Shown piece after piece: positions 1-7,868 of a stretch of DNA of 37,347 nucleotides. Made by a program: the position numbers and the translations under genes. The DNA comes from JAGNRR01 sp964409905. GTDB lineage: Bacteria > Bacteroidota > Bacteroidia > Chitinophagales > Chitinophagaceae. The DNA lies in contig CAYPET010000020.1 of assembly GCA_964409905.1 (NCBI GenBank), forward strand, positions 1-37,347, read 5' to 3'. The number at the start of each line of letters is the position of its first letter. Position 1 is the first letter of the stretch. The notes beneath the pieces were generated by a model. The model had not been told where the DNA came from, did no database searches, and was given only the letters and a program-made list of their open reading frames with translations.

Positions 1-747
1 CCATACTCCTTTTACAAGGGCGTGGTGCAATTCGTTGGTCTTGGTGTCTTCGAATGTGACTAATTCAAAATCACCATAGCGGGTAGGCATTTTAACGCGA
101 ATCTCTTCTTTTACAAAGTCCTCCTTTTCAATGCGATAATTTATTAAATCTTGAATAGAAATTATTTTCAAATCAAACTTTTCGGCAATCTTAATTAATT
201 GCGGCAAACGGGCCATTGTACCGTCTTCGTTCATGATTTCTACAATTACACCTGCAGGTTCATAGCCGGCTAATCTGGCCAAATCGGTTGCAGCCTCAGT
301 GTGGCCAGCACGGCGTAATACGCCACCTTTACGAGCCCGAAGTGGGAAAATATGCCCTGGCCGAGCAAGATCTTGAGGTTTCGTGTCTGGATGAATAAGT
401 GCTTGAATCGTCTTGGCTCTATCTTGTGCAGATATGCCTGTTGTGCAACCATGACCAATTAAATCTACAGAAACAGTAAAGGCAGTTTTGTGAGAGTCGG
501 TGTTTTTGTTATCGGCAACCATCGCTTCAAGCTCGAGAGCTTCACATTGATCCTCCAGTAAAGGTGCACAAATCAGACCACGTCCCTCTTTGGCCATGAA
601 ATTGATAATTTCCGGTGTGACCTTACTGGCAGCACAAAGAAAATCACCCTCGTTTTCCCGGTCTTCATCGTCTACAACAATGATCAATTTGCCATTTTTT
701 ACGTCTTCTATGGCCTCTTCAATGCTGTGAAATATGGTTTCTTGCAT
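1..747 (-). CDS. ribBA: RibBA: 3,4-dihydroxy-2-butanone 4-phosphate synthase / GTP cyclohydrolase II, 3' end cut off
   Basis: The reading frame opens with ATG at 747 and runs 249 codons off the left edge, so only the N-terminal part is present. Residues 1 to about 200 are the RibB domain, which converts ribulose 5-phosphate to the four-carbon riboflavin precursor. The acidic metal/substrate motif DDEDRENEGDF lies near residue 26, and the RARKGGVLRRAGHTEA block typical of the family is further on. The last codons (KMPTRYGDFELVTFEDT) read into the start of a GTP cyclohydrolase II domain, so this is the fused bifunctional form and not RibB alone. The protein is cytosolic and acts in riboflavin/FAD synthesis. 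No neighbouring gene in the window belongs to the same pathway. A TAnnTTTG box sits just upstream of the start. The identity is firm; the fusion is inferred from the partial second domain. Confidence 0.93.
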   Translation of the reverse strand, partial: MQETIFHSIEEAIEDVKNGKLIIVVDDEDRENEGDFLCAASKVTPEIINFMAKEGRGLICAPLLEDQCEALELEAMVADNKNTDSHKTAFTVSVDLIGHGCTTGISAQDRAKTIQALIHPDTKPQDLARPGHIFPLRARKGGVLRRAGHTEAATDLARLAGYEPAGVIVEIMNEDGTMARLPQLIKIAEKFDLKIISIQDLINYRIEKEDFVKEEIRVKMPTRYGDFELVTFEDTKTNELHHALVKGVW

Positions 748-755
748 AATGGGGG

Positions 756-763
756 CAAAGATA
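756..763 (-). promoter_or_regulatory. Candidate Bacteroidota -7 promoter box for ribBA (TATCTTTG)
   Basis: On the minus strand the bases read TATCTTTG, an exact match to the Bacteroidota -7 consensus TAnnTTTG. The ATG of ribBA is only 9 bases past its last base, so a start site at the usual distance leaves a leader of only a few bases. No TTTG -33 element is seen at the expected 19-20 base spacing, so this is a sequence match and not a confirmed promoter. Confidence 0.35.
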
Positions 764-808
764 CTTGGCTTAAAATCAAAATAGTCCTTTTATGGAAAAG
801 CTTAACAG

Positions 809-3019
809 CTAGTTGGACTTCATGAATTTATCAATAGCCATTTTTCCGCCAAAATCAATTTCCAAGAAATATAAACCTGATGGTAGCCGACTGATGTCTA
901 TGCCTTCAGCAATTGGTCTAGGAATGCCTGATTTGCTCATAATTCTACCAGAAATATCGCGCACAATATAGGATTTTACACTGAGTATATCCGTGGGGGC
1001 TTTAATCCATAATTGTTGTTGGGCAGGGTTGGGGTATAGTTGAATGCTCAACTTAGCTGTTTGCTCGGTTGAGATTAGGTTGGAAACGTTACCGGCAAAC
1101 TGAAAAATTTGTAAGCCTCCATTCTGGCTGCCGATAATTAGTTCCGGACGTTGGTCATTATCTAAATCGCCTATTGCCGGTGCACTTCTGAAAGCTGTTT
1201 GAATAGAGGCCATTTGAGAGTCCAGTCTGGACCATGTGTTGGTATTGTTTAAAAAACTATCATAACGCTCTATTGTACCATCCACATTTCCAATCAATAA
1301 TTGTGGGGTCATGCTACTGTCAACCACTCCAATATAAGGCACAGCGTAACTGAAGTATGAAAACATGCTTCCGGCCTTGACATTGCCAATGTTCGTATCT
1401 ACGCGTTTAAATTCTTTGATTGAAGTTAAACTTGTATCCTGATACAGCCATATAGTACCCAGCTCGCATCCAATTAGCAAATCAGTTTTGTTATCTCCAT
1501 TCCAATCATAAACAAAAGGGAAACTGTAATTGCCTACATCTATGCCCGGTAGACTATCTGTTTGCCAAACGAACTGTGGCATTACGGCATTGGAAGTCGC
1601 ATTATTCTTGTACACTGCAATATGACCTGAGTCATTACCAAGCACCAAATCATCTACGTTGTCGCCTGTAATGTCGCCAAAAGAGGGGTAGATACCTGAA
1701 TAGTTTTTAGTAGATAGATTCAAGAAGTCTTTGGTTACTAATTCAAATGCAATAGTTGCATTGGGTCCTGGCACGGTAATGTTTTTATAGTATGCGAGCT
1801 GACTTTGTTTGCTTTTGGTGTTCGTATTAAATATTCCTTCTCCACCAATGAATAAATCTAGCAAACCGTCTTTATCAAAATCATACAAGGTAGGGTGACT
1901 ATTTCGCCCTACATCAATCATACTTTTTATCAGTGCGCTATCATTTTTCCACACCAAATTGGGCACAGCAGTTGTTCCTATATTTTCATACACGCCGATT
2001 GCGTTATAGTTTGCAGTGTTGCTATTATCTATATGAGGTGTGAATACGAGGTCTTTGTCATTATCATTATCAATGTCAAAATAAAAAGGCGCTGGCCATG
2101 TATACATTTCTAATTGATGGCCATTGCTGTCAAATAGGGTGTCTTGTGATATGAATAATGGGTTTGACAAGGTGCCACCGTTTATTAGTAATTGAGCATC
2201 ATTAAATGAAATGTTGCCACCCATCATGTCCATCAGACCATCACCATTGTAATCAATTGATAAAATACAGTTACCGCTATGGCGTTGATTGTTGTTTTTG
2301 TTGCTAATGCCTTTGCATGTATTGTTGAGTTGATGGGCGCGGTAAAATGTTTGGTACATTTTACCATAGCAATTTTCGGCTACGGTAATGCGCACGCTGT
2401 CGCATGGTAAAGTATCTTCTACACGAAGGTTTTTATACCATGGGGCATAGGCGCCAAGCACATCAAATGATACAAAGTCTAAATCACCGTCTTTATCTAT
2501 ATCTTCAATAATCGGGATATCATTAGGCTGCACATAAGCATTTACGGGGCCGAATGCTCCCGGGTAATACAATTCGCGATAAAATGTAAAAGTCAACTCA
2601 TTATTGCTGTTGTAAGAACCGTAGCTGATGCTAATACCGGAAGTGCCTCTATGAAACAAATCAGGAATATTATCACAGTTATAATCGATAAGTTTTAAGT
2701 AGTCAACTATGGTAGGGAAGTTTTTAGCATACTTAGGCGCGTATTGATATTGTTGCTGTCCCGGTCCACCGACGTTGATAAAGGTTTTGATTGTGTAAGT
2801 ATTGTTATCCCAAATGGTTAAATCATTCTTGCCATCATTATTCAAGTCAGCATGAGCCAATTGTGTTGAATTAATTCCTCCGCAAAAAGGGTTCAACAAA
2901 GTCTGACCATTTTCAGCGGCTGTTGCGCTTAATAATTCAGTGTAACTGACAGTTTGGGTTTGAGCAAAACCAAGGGAAGTTACTAAGGCCAAGAAGGTGG
3001 TGACAAAATATTTTTTCAT
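809..3019 (-). CDS. Secreted FG-GAP/VCBS repeat protein with T9SS type A sorting domain
   Basis: ATG at 3019 gives MKKYFVTTFLALVTSLGFAQ, a clean Sec signal peptide. A longer frame up to 3043 exists, but it only adds residues ahead of the signal and is unlikely. The mature protein carries about nine calcium-binding-like D-x-D/N-x-D-G-x-x-D repeats (such as DLNNDGKNDL, DIDKDGDLDF, DYNGDGLMDM, DFDKDGLLDL, DWNGDNKTDL). These are the signature of FG-GAP/VCBS beta-propeller domains, as found in integrin-like and lectin-like secreted proteins. The C-terminal ~80 residues, with YPNPAQQQLWI, a DISGR turn and GLYFLEI, are a T9SS type A sorting domain. The protein should therefore be exported through the outer membrane by the Por machinery and released or anchored at the surface. 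The ligand is unknown. It is probably transcribed alone. Confidence 0.88.
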   Translation of the reverse strand: MKKYFVTTFLALVTSLGFAQTQTVSYTELLSATAAENGQTLLNPFCGGINSTQLAHADLNNDGKNDLTIWDNNTYTIKTFINVGGPGQQQYQYAPKYAKNFPTIVDYLKLIDYNCDNIPDLFHRGTSGISISYGSYNSNNELTFTFYRELYYPGAFGPVNAYVQPNDIPIIEDIDKDGDLDFVSFDVLGAYAPWYKNLRVEDTLPCDSVRITVAENCYGKMYQTFYRAHQLNNTCKGISNKNNNQRHSGNCILSIDYNGDGLMDMMGGNISFNDAQLLINGGTLSNPLFISQDTLFDSNGHQLEMYTWPAPFYFDIDNDNDKDLVFTPHIDNSNTANYNAIGVYENIGTTAVPNLVWKNDSALIKSMIDVGRNSHPTLYDFDKDGLLDLFIGGEGIFNTNTKSKQSQLAYYKNITVPGPNATIAFELVTKDFLNLSTKNYSGIYPSFGDITGDNVDDLVLGNDSGHIAVYKNNATSNAVMPQFVWQTDSLPGIDVGNYSFPFVYDWNGDNKTDLLIGCELGTIWLYQDTSLTSIKEFKRVDTNIGNVKAGSMFSYFSYAVPYIGVVDSSMTPQLLIGNVDGTIERYDSFLNNTNTWSRLDSQMASIQTAFRSAPAIGDLDNDQRPELIIGSQNGGLQIFQFAGNVSNLISTEQTAKLSIQLYPNPAQQQLWIKAPTDILSVKSYIVRDISGRIMSKSGIPRPIAEGIDISRLPSGLYFLEIDFGGKMAIDKFMKSN

Positions 3020-3093
3020 TGCTCTTAAAATTAAGGTATTCAATAATGCTGTGGTGTTAAATATGAAATATTTACAAGAAAACGACTTACAAT

Positions 3094-4362
3094 CTATTTC
3101 AAAACAAATTTCATGGTAGTTTTTGTTTTCTGTGTAAGCAAGACGTCACGATGCTCGATAAACTCCTTTTCGCAACCTTCTGTGTAATGTCGTATTGTTA
3201 AAATGTCTACACCAGAAGAGTGTTTTACTTTGTATTCTTCAGATAATTCAGCTATTAGACTTTTGACTTTTTCCGGGTTGTTGTCTACACAAGCAACGAA
3301 ACCGATGGCGCCATTTTGAATGATATTCATTTTTGCTTTGTTAGAGTAAAAGATACTATACAGATTGGCTAAATTCCCTTCCGTAATGAACGATAAATCA
3401 GCTGTGGTGAGGCTGATAAGTACCTGATCTTTCTTCCAAACCATCATGGGTGGGTAAGCTATGTAATCATCTTGCGAATGCACTTTGGTGCCCGGTAAAG
3501 AAGGGTTAAGAAAACACCGTACATATAAAGGGATGTTTTTATTATGCAGTGGCTTTAAGGTTTTCGGGTGAATAACTTGCGCTCCATAGTAGGCCATTTC
3601 AATCGTTTCGCGATAACTGATATTTTCAATTGGTACTGGGTTATTGAACTGTTTTGGGTCTGCACTTAGCAAAGAAGGCACGTCTTTCCATATAGTGACA
3701 TCCTGTGCATTTAAAATGGAGGCAAATATGGCTGCTGTAAAATCAGATCCCTCTCTTCCAAGCGTTGTGGTGTTGTTCTCGTCAGTTGAACCAATAAAGC
3801 CTTGTGTAATTACGAGTTTTCTTTGTTTTATAAGAGGTAATACTACTTCTTGAATCCGCTTTGCGGTGTACTCCCAATCAATTTTTGCATCCCGATAGTT
3901 ATCATTTGTTCGGACAATATCTCTTGCGTCAATCCATTCATTATCAATATCTAATGTTGATATATATGAACTTATTATATAAGTTGAAGCCAGCTCGCCA
4001 ATACTGACAATTTGATCGTAATAATATCCATACGACTTACCCCTCGGCTCGCTCAATGTCCACTCCAACTCAGTGAAGAGCTCATTTATTTTATCCAATA
4101 ATGACTCATTAGCACTTCCGAGAAGGTCCTTGATAAATTCTATATGTTGTTGTTTGATTTGTTGGGCTTTTTCCAAAGCGGCTGCAGTGTTCTCGTCATG
4201 GAAAAATGCATTCACCACGTCTTCAAGAGCATTTGTTGTTTTGCCCATTGCCGAAATAACAACAATCATCTCATCGTCAAAATGCTCCTTAATGATATTC
4301 GCTACATTTCTTGCTCTTTCGGCGTTTTCTATAGACGCACCACCAAATTTGAAAACTTTCAC
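3094..4362 (-). CDS. lysC: Aspartate kinase (monofunctional, ~422 residues)
   Basis: This enzyme phosphorylates aspartate, the first step towards lysine, threonine and methionine. The N-terminus MKVFKFGGAS is the amino-acid-kinase KFGGxS nucleotide motif. TLGREGSDFTAA near residue 200 is the family's GR-GSD catalytic loop, and IWKDVPSLLSADPK follows as expected. The region after about residue 300 is an ACT-type regulatory part (NIIQNGAIGFVACVDN) of the short form common in Bacteroidota. No homoserine dehydrogenase domain is attached. The start codon is GTG at 4362; an ATG at 4366 is out of frame. The gene is divergent from the acyl-CoA carboxylase gene, and the two share a short control region with an inverted repeat. 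The symbol lysC is assigned by function, because other aspartokinase paralogues may exist outside the window. Confidence 0.9.
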   Translation of the reverse strand: MKVFKFGGASIENAERARNVANIIKEHFDDEMIVVISAMGKTTNALEDVVNAFFHDENTAAALEKAQQIKQQHIEFIKDLLGSANESLLDKINELFTELEWTLSEPRGKSYGYYYDQIVSIGELASTYIISSYISTLDIDNEWIDARDIVRTNDNYRDAKIDWEYTAKRIQEVVLPLIKQRKLVITQGFIGSTDENNTTTLGREGSDFTAAIFASILNAQDVTIWKDVPSLLSADPKQFNNPVPIENISYRETIEMAYYGAQVIHPKTLKPLHNKNIPLYVRCFLNPSLPGTKVHSQDDYIAYPPMMVWKKDQVLISLTTADLSFITEGNLANLYSIFYSNKAKMNIIQNGAIGFVACVDNNPEKVKSLIAELSEEYKVKHSSGVDILTIRHYTEGCEKEFIEHRDVLLTQKTKTTMKFVLK

Positions 4363-4366
4363 CCAT

Positions 4367-4374
4367 CAAAAGTA
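4367..4374 (-). promoter_or_regulatory. Candidate -7 box for aspartate kinase (TACTTTTG)
   Basis: This is an exact TAnnTTTG match on the minus strand. Its last base is 4 bases before the first base of the GTG start codon at 4362. If used, transcription would begin at or very near the start codon and give a leaderless or near-leaderless mRNA. No properly spaced TTTG -33 element is visible. Confidence 0.3.
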
Positions 4375-4386
4375 AACTCTAAGCAC

Positions 4387-4394
4387 TACTTTTG
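4387..4394 (+). promoter_or_regulatory. Candidate -7 box for the acyl-CoA carboxylase operon (TACTTTTG)
   Basis: This is an exact TAnnTTTG match on the plus strand, about 25 bases before the ATG at 4419. That leaves a leader of roughly 18-20 bases, a normal length for this phylum. A -33 TTTG at the ideal spacing is not present. Confidence 0.4.
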
Positions 4395-4418
4395 ACTGTA
4401 TTCAACATTGATAATTTT

Positions 4419-6056
4419 ATGGCTAAAAAACAGGATATTCAGTTCAATAAAAATGAGGATCAGATGAAGTTGCTGTGGAGTGCGACAAAACAAAAACTGA
4501 ATAAAATAGAAGAAGGAGGGGGAAAAAAAACGATTGAACGCAATCGTGCAAAAGGTAAATTATCACCTCGTGAAAGAGTAAAATATCTTATTGATAAGGG
4601 TACAGAATTTATTGAATTAGGCGCATTTGCAGCTTTTGAAATGTATGAAGAACACGGAGGATGCCCTGCCGCAGGTACGGTCTCAGGGCTTGGCTATGTA
4701 AGTGGACGCCAATGTATGATTATTGCAAATGATAATACTGTAAAGGCAGGTGCTTGGTTTCCTATGACGGGTAAAAAAAACCTGCGTATGCAAGAGATCG
4801 CGATGGAAAACCATTTGCCGGTAATCTATTTGGTTGATAGTGCCGGAGTTTATCTTCCTATGCAAGACGAAATTTTCCCGGATAAAGAACATTTTGGCAG
4901 AATATTTCGAAATAATGCGCGAATGAGCGCGATGGGGATTACGCAAATTGCAGCAGTAATGGGTAGTTGTGTAGCAGGAGGGGCCTATTTGCCTATTATG
5001 AGCGATGAGACGCTTATGGTAGAGGGCAATGGCTCAATCTACCTAGCAGGCCCCTACCTTGTAAAAGCGGCAATAGGAGAGGATGTGGATTCTGAAACGC
5101 TTGGGGGTTCAAAAACACATAATGAAATAAGTGGTATTGCGGATTACGAATTCAAAACTGAACAAGAATGTCTGGATCAGTTGAAGCGCATAATTGATAA
5201 ATTAGGTGAACAACCCAAAGCCGGGTTTGACCGAATCGCCTCAAAAAGCCCCCAAAATGCTAAGGATATTTATGGGATAGTTAGTGCCGATAATTCAAAG
5301 CCTTATGATGTTCGAGATGTGATTACAAAAATTACTGATAATGGCGAATTTGATGAATTTAAAAAGGCTTATGGCAAAACAATAGTATGTGGATACGCCC
5401 GACTGGATGGCTGGGCTGTTGGCATTGTTGCCAATCAACGAGAAATAATAAAATCAGCAAAAGGAGAATTGCAGATTGGGGGTGTGATTTATAATGATAG
5501 TGCTGACAAAGCAGCCAGATTTATTATGAATTGTAACCAAAAAAAGATTCCCTTGGTTTTTCTGCAAGATGTTACAGGTTTTATGGTCGGGAGCCGCAGT
5601 GAACACTCCGGCATCATTAAAGATGGCGCTAAACTGGTAAACGCGGTGGCGAACTCGGTGGTACCAAAGATTACAATAATAATCGGGAATAGTTACGGTG
5701 CAGGTAATTATGCCATGTGTGGTAAAGCTTATGACCCGCGTTTTATTTACGCATGGCCCAATGCCAAAATTGCCGTTATGGGTGGAGAGCAAGCGGCCAA
5801 GGTATTGCTCCAAATAGAGGTAGCTTCATTAAAAAAGAAAGGCGAAGAGATTGACCCTGAGCGAGAAAAAGAATTGTTGAACCAAATTATGGACAAATAT
5901 GCTAAGCAAACAACTCCTTTTTATGCTGCTGCCAGGCTTTGGGTAGATGCTATTATTGACCCTGCTGATACCCGCAAGCTTATTAGTGAAGGAATACATG
6001 CTGCAAATCACAATCCAACCACTAGTCCGTTACAGGTCGGGGTATTTCAGGTATAA
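4419..6056 (+). CDS. Acyl-CoA carboxylase carboxyltransferase (beta) subunit, methylcrotonyl-CoA carboxylase-like
   Basis: This is the biotin-dependent carboxyltransferase that moves a carboxyl group from carboxybiotin to an acyl-CoA. The 545-residue length from ATG 4419 and the two crotonase-like halves match the family. VMGSCVAGGAYLP near residue 190 and GNSYGAGNYAMCGKAYDPR near residue 430 are the two oxyanion-hole regions. The stretch IFPDKEHFGRIFRNNARMSA is closest to methylcrotonyl-CoA carboxylase beta subunits (leucine breakdown), although propionyl- or geranyl-CoA cannot be excluded. A start nine codons earlier is possible, but MAKKQDIQF is the natural N-terminus. No biotin carboxylase/biotin carrier subunit is adjacent, so the partner must be encoded elsewhere. 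The stop codon shares one base with the next gene's ATG, indicating translational coupling. Confidence 0.88.
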   Translation: MAKKQDIQFNKNEDQMKLLWSATKQKLNKIEEGGGKKTIERNRAKGKLSPRERVKYLIDKGTEFIELGAFAAFEMYEEHGGCPAAGTVSGLGYVSGRQCMIIANDNTVKAGAWFPMTGKKNLRMQEIAMENHLPVIYLVDSAGVYLPMQDEIFPDKEHFGRIFRNNARMSAMGITQIAAVMGSCVAGGAYLPIMSDETLMVEGNGSIYLAGPYLVKAAIGEDVDSETLGGSKTHNEISGIADYEFKTEQECLDQLKRIIDKLGEQPKAGFDRIASKSPQNAKDIYGIVSADNSKPYDVRDVITKITDNGEFDEFKKAYGKTIVCGYARLDGWAVGIVANQREIIKSAKGELQIGGVIYNDSADKAARFIMNCNQKKIPLVFLQDVTGFMVGSRSEHSGIIKDGAKLVNAVANSVVPKITIIIGNSYGAGNYAMCGKAYDPRFIYAWPNAKIAVMGGEQAAKVLLQIEVASLKKKGEEIDPEREKELLNQIMDKYAKQTTPFYAAARLWVDAIIDPADTRKLISEGIHAANHNPTTSPLQVGVFQV

Positions 6057-7213
6057 TGAAGTACATCGAGCATCATATTAAAGAAGCTGAGAATATTTTA
6101 GACTTCTATAAAGGCGGCGAGCCACTTCACCTGTATCTGAAAAAATACTTTGGTAAAAATAAAAAGTTTGGCTCAAAAGATCGAAAAGCTATAGCAACCT
6201 ATGTTTATGGTGTATTTCGTTTGGGAAGAGAAAATCGGCATTTGACGATACGTCAACGAATTTATCTTTACTTATTCTTAAAGGACGAATTACCAAATGT
6301 CTTAATAGAAGCTAATTTTCCGGAATTGTTACCCTTTAAGGACTTACAATTTAATGAAAGGTGGGATAAGTGTCAGGAGTTGTTTGACCTAAGAGATACG
6401 TATAAATTCCAGAATGAAGTATCTAATCGTTTGAATAGTCTGGATTACCGACGTTCATTTTACTTTGAACCAGCTGTGTTTATCAGGCTGCGCAATAATA
6501 CCGCCAATCGGTATCGCGATGTAATAGCAAAACATGGTGGCGAAATGATTTCCGAAGATGTTGTTGTATTTTCTTCACGGGCAAGGCTCGATGACATATT
6601 TGAAGCAGCTGATTATGTAGTTCAAGATAGAAATTCGCAGTTGACAATGCGTTTTTTACCCACGCTCAAAAAAGATGCTTGGGTATGGGATTGTTGTGCC
6701 GGCAGTGGAGGAAAAAGTATTTTATTGCTCGACTTGTTTCAGGAAATTCATTTGGTAGCTACAGATATACGTCAAGCCATCCTTCGGAATTTAATTAACC
6801 GTTTTGAGCTATATGGCCATGAAGCAGAAGTAATTGCAGAATTAAATGTAAACAAGGCGAAAGAGCTCGAAATTCTTGAGGATTTGAAATTTGATGCCAT
6901 TGTATGCGATGTGCCTTGCAGTGGTAGTGGCACCTGGGCCAGGACGCCTGAACAAATGTTCTTTTTTGATAAAAAAGAGATTTCAAAATATCAACGCAGG
7001 CAGTTGGACATCCTTCAGAATATTCATTCAAGATTGAATAGCGTTGGTTACCTTTTGTACATTACTTGTTCTGTTTTTAGAAAAGAAAATGAAGATGTCG
7101 TACAACAATTTATTCAACAGAATAAAGAAGTACAATTAATAAAGGATGCCTACTTGGACGGTACAACTATGTTGGCCGATACGATGTATGTTGCACTGTT
7201 TCAGAAAACATAA
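6056..7213 (+). CDS. RsmB-like 16S rRNA / RNA m5C methyltransferase
   Basis: This is a cytosolic SAM-dependent enzyme that methylates cytosine-C5 in RNA. VWDCCAGSGGKS (residues 210-221) is the SAM-binding motif I. DVPCSGSGTW holds motif IV cysteine C288, and ITCSVFRKENED holds the catalytic motif VI cysteine C338. Both cysteines of the two-Cys NOL1/NOP2/Sun mechanism are therefore present. At 385 residues it is shorter than E. coli RsmB (429) and its N-terminal part lacks a recognisable full NusB domain, so the exact target base (C967 or another) is uncertain. It starts on the last base of the upstream carboxylase stop (TAATG), so the two are co-translated although their functions are unrelated. 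A hairpin lies right after the stop. Confidence 0.87.
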   Translation: MKYIEHHIKEAENILDFYKGGEPLHLYLKKYFGKNKKFGSKDRKAIATYVYGVFRLGRENRHLTIRQRIYLYLFLKDELPNVLIEANFPELLPFKDLQFNERWDKCQELFDLRDTYKFQNEVSNRLNSLDYRRSFYFEPAVFIRLRNNTANRYRDVIAKHGGEMISEDVVVFSSRARLDDIFEAADYVVQDRNSQLTMRFLPTLKKDAWVWDCCAGSGGKSILLLDLFQEIHLVATDIRQAILRNLINRFELYGHEAEVIAELNVNKAKELEILEDLKFDAIVCDVPCSGSGTWARTPEQMFFFDKKEISKYQRRQLDILQNIHSRLNSVGYLLYITCSVFRKENEDVVQQFIQQNKEVQLIKDAYLDGTTMLADTMYVALFQKT

Positions 7214-7240
7214 AAAAAACACCCGCTTGTTCGGCGGGTG
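7212..7240 (-). terminator. Rho-independent terminator for the EGF-like lipoprotein gene
   Basis: The stem CACCCGC (7220-7226) pairs with GCGGGTG (7234-7240) around a 7-base loop. Read on the minus strand it is followed by eight T residues (7219-7212), the standard intrinsic terminator form for the gene ending at 7267. The T-tract overlaps the TAA of the convergent plus-strand gene. On the plus strand the tail (ATTTAAATGATTT) is weaker, so two-way function is possible but less certain. Confidence 0.8.
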
Positions 7241-7266
7241 ATTTAAATGATTTGTATTAAAGCAGA

Positions 7267-7821
7267 TTAATTTTTATTCCAATCTGAAGGTTGTGAACCA
7301 TTAGATCCATATTCATCTACAGCTCCAGTAGTAATGTCAGTAACTTTGTAATAGAACTTGATAACAGCATCTTGATAATAATGTCTGCCGATAGGGTTTT
7401 TACCGGTAATATAGCCAATACCTTCTACGCGATAACCATTGTTAAACGTTTGAGGTGCAATCCAAATAGTGTCGTGAGAAACTGTGGCAATAACATCTTC
7501 GTTTTTGAAAACGTTTAGAAAATTTTTGATACGAACTTCATTTACCTGATTACCTGGCTCAATGGTAGCTGTATATTGTGCTTGTGGAGAAAGTGTGCCA
7601 TCTTCGTTTACACTGTAAATCCCATTATCGATAAACTTATCTCGTGCAATTGTTTCGCAATGAATTCCTTCGTAACCTACTTGACAGATACAAGCACCAG
7701 CATCGCAAACTCCAGAATAAGCACAATTCACTTTTGCGCAAGGCTCAGGCTTACAAGAAGTTGACATGCTTACTACAGCAAGAGATAGGATGATAAATAA
7801 GGAATAAAATGGATTTTTCAT
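7267..7821 (-). CDS. Lipoprotein with an N-terminal EGF-like domain
   Basis: The 184-residue protein starts with a hydrophobic signal ending in SMSTSC, with lipobox Cys23. Residues about 28-56 hold six cysteines in the pattern CAKVNC, CDAGACIC, GYEGIHC, an EGF-like fold of the kind seen at the base of many Bacteroidota surface lipoproteins. The remaining ~125 residues have alternating hydrophobic strands (YTATIEPGNQVNEVRIKNF, KFYYKVTDIT) and resemble a small beta-sandwich with no recognised name. It probably sits in the outer membrane. It lies downstream of ccmF with a 47-base gap and has its own strong terminator. The binding role is not known. Confidence 0.75.
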   Translation of the reverse strand: MKNPFYSLFIILSLAVVSMSTSCKPEPCAKVNCAYSGVCDAGACICQVGYEGIHCETIARDKFIDNGIYSVNEDGTLSPQAQYTATIEPGNQVNEVRIKNFLNVFKNEDVIATVSHDTIWIAPQTFNNGYRVEGIGYITGKNPIGRHYYQDAVIKFYYKVTDITTGAVDEYGSNGSQPSDWNKN

Positions 7822-7868
7822 ACTGCTAAATTCGTTCGTAAATATAAATACTTTTTAGTTTTTAGGCA

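Larger units (their letters stand above)
4366..4395. repeat. Perfect 9-bp inverted repeat between divergent genes
   Basis: TCAAAAGTA at 4366-4374 and TACTTTTGA at 4387-4395 are exact reverse complements separated by 12 bases. Each arm contains a TAnnTTTG box reading towards its own gene, aspartate kinase on the minus strand and acyl-CoA carboxylase on the plus strand. The arrangement fits a back-to-back promoter pair or a dimeric operator. Which one cannot be decided from sequence. Confidence 0.55.

Noticed and set aside
1895..2113. Plus-strand 72-codon open frame inside the FG-GAP gene
   Set aside because: It lies antisense to the repeats of a clear secreted protein and has no recognisable features.
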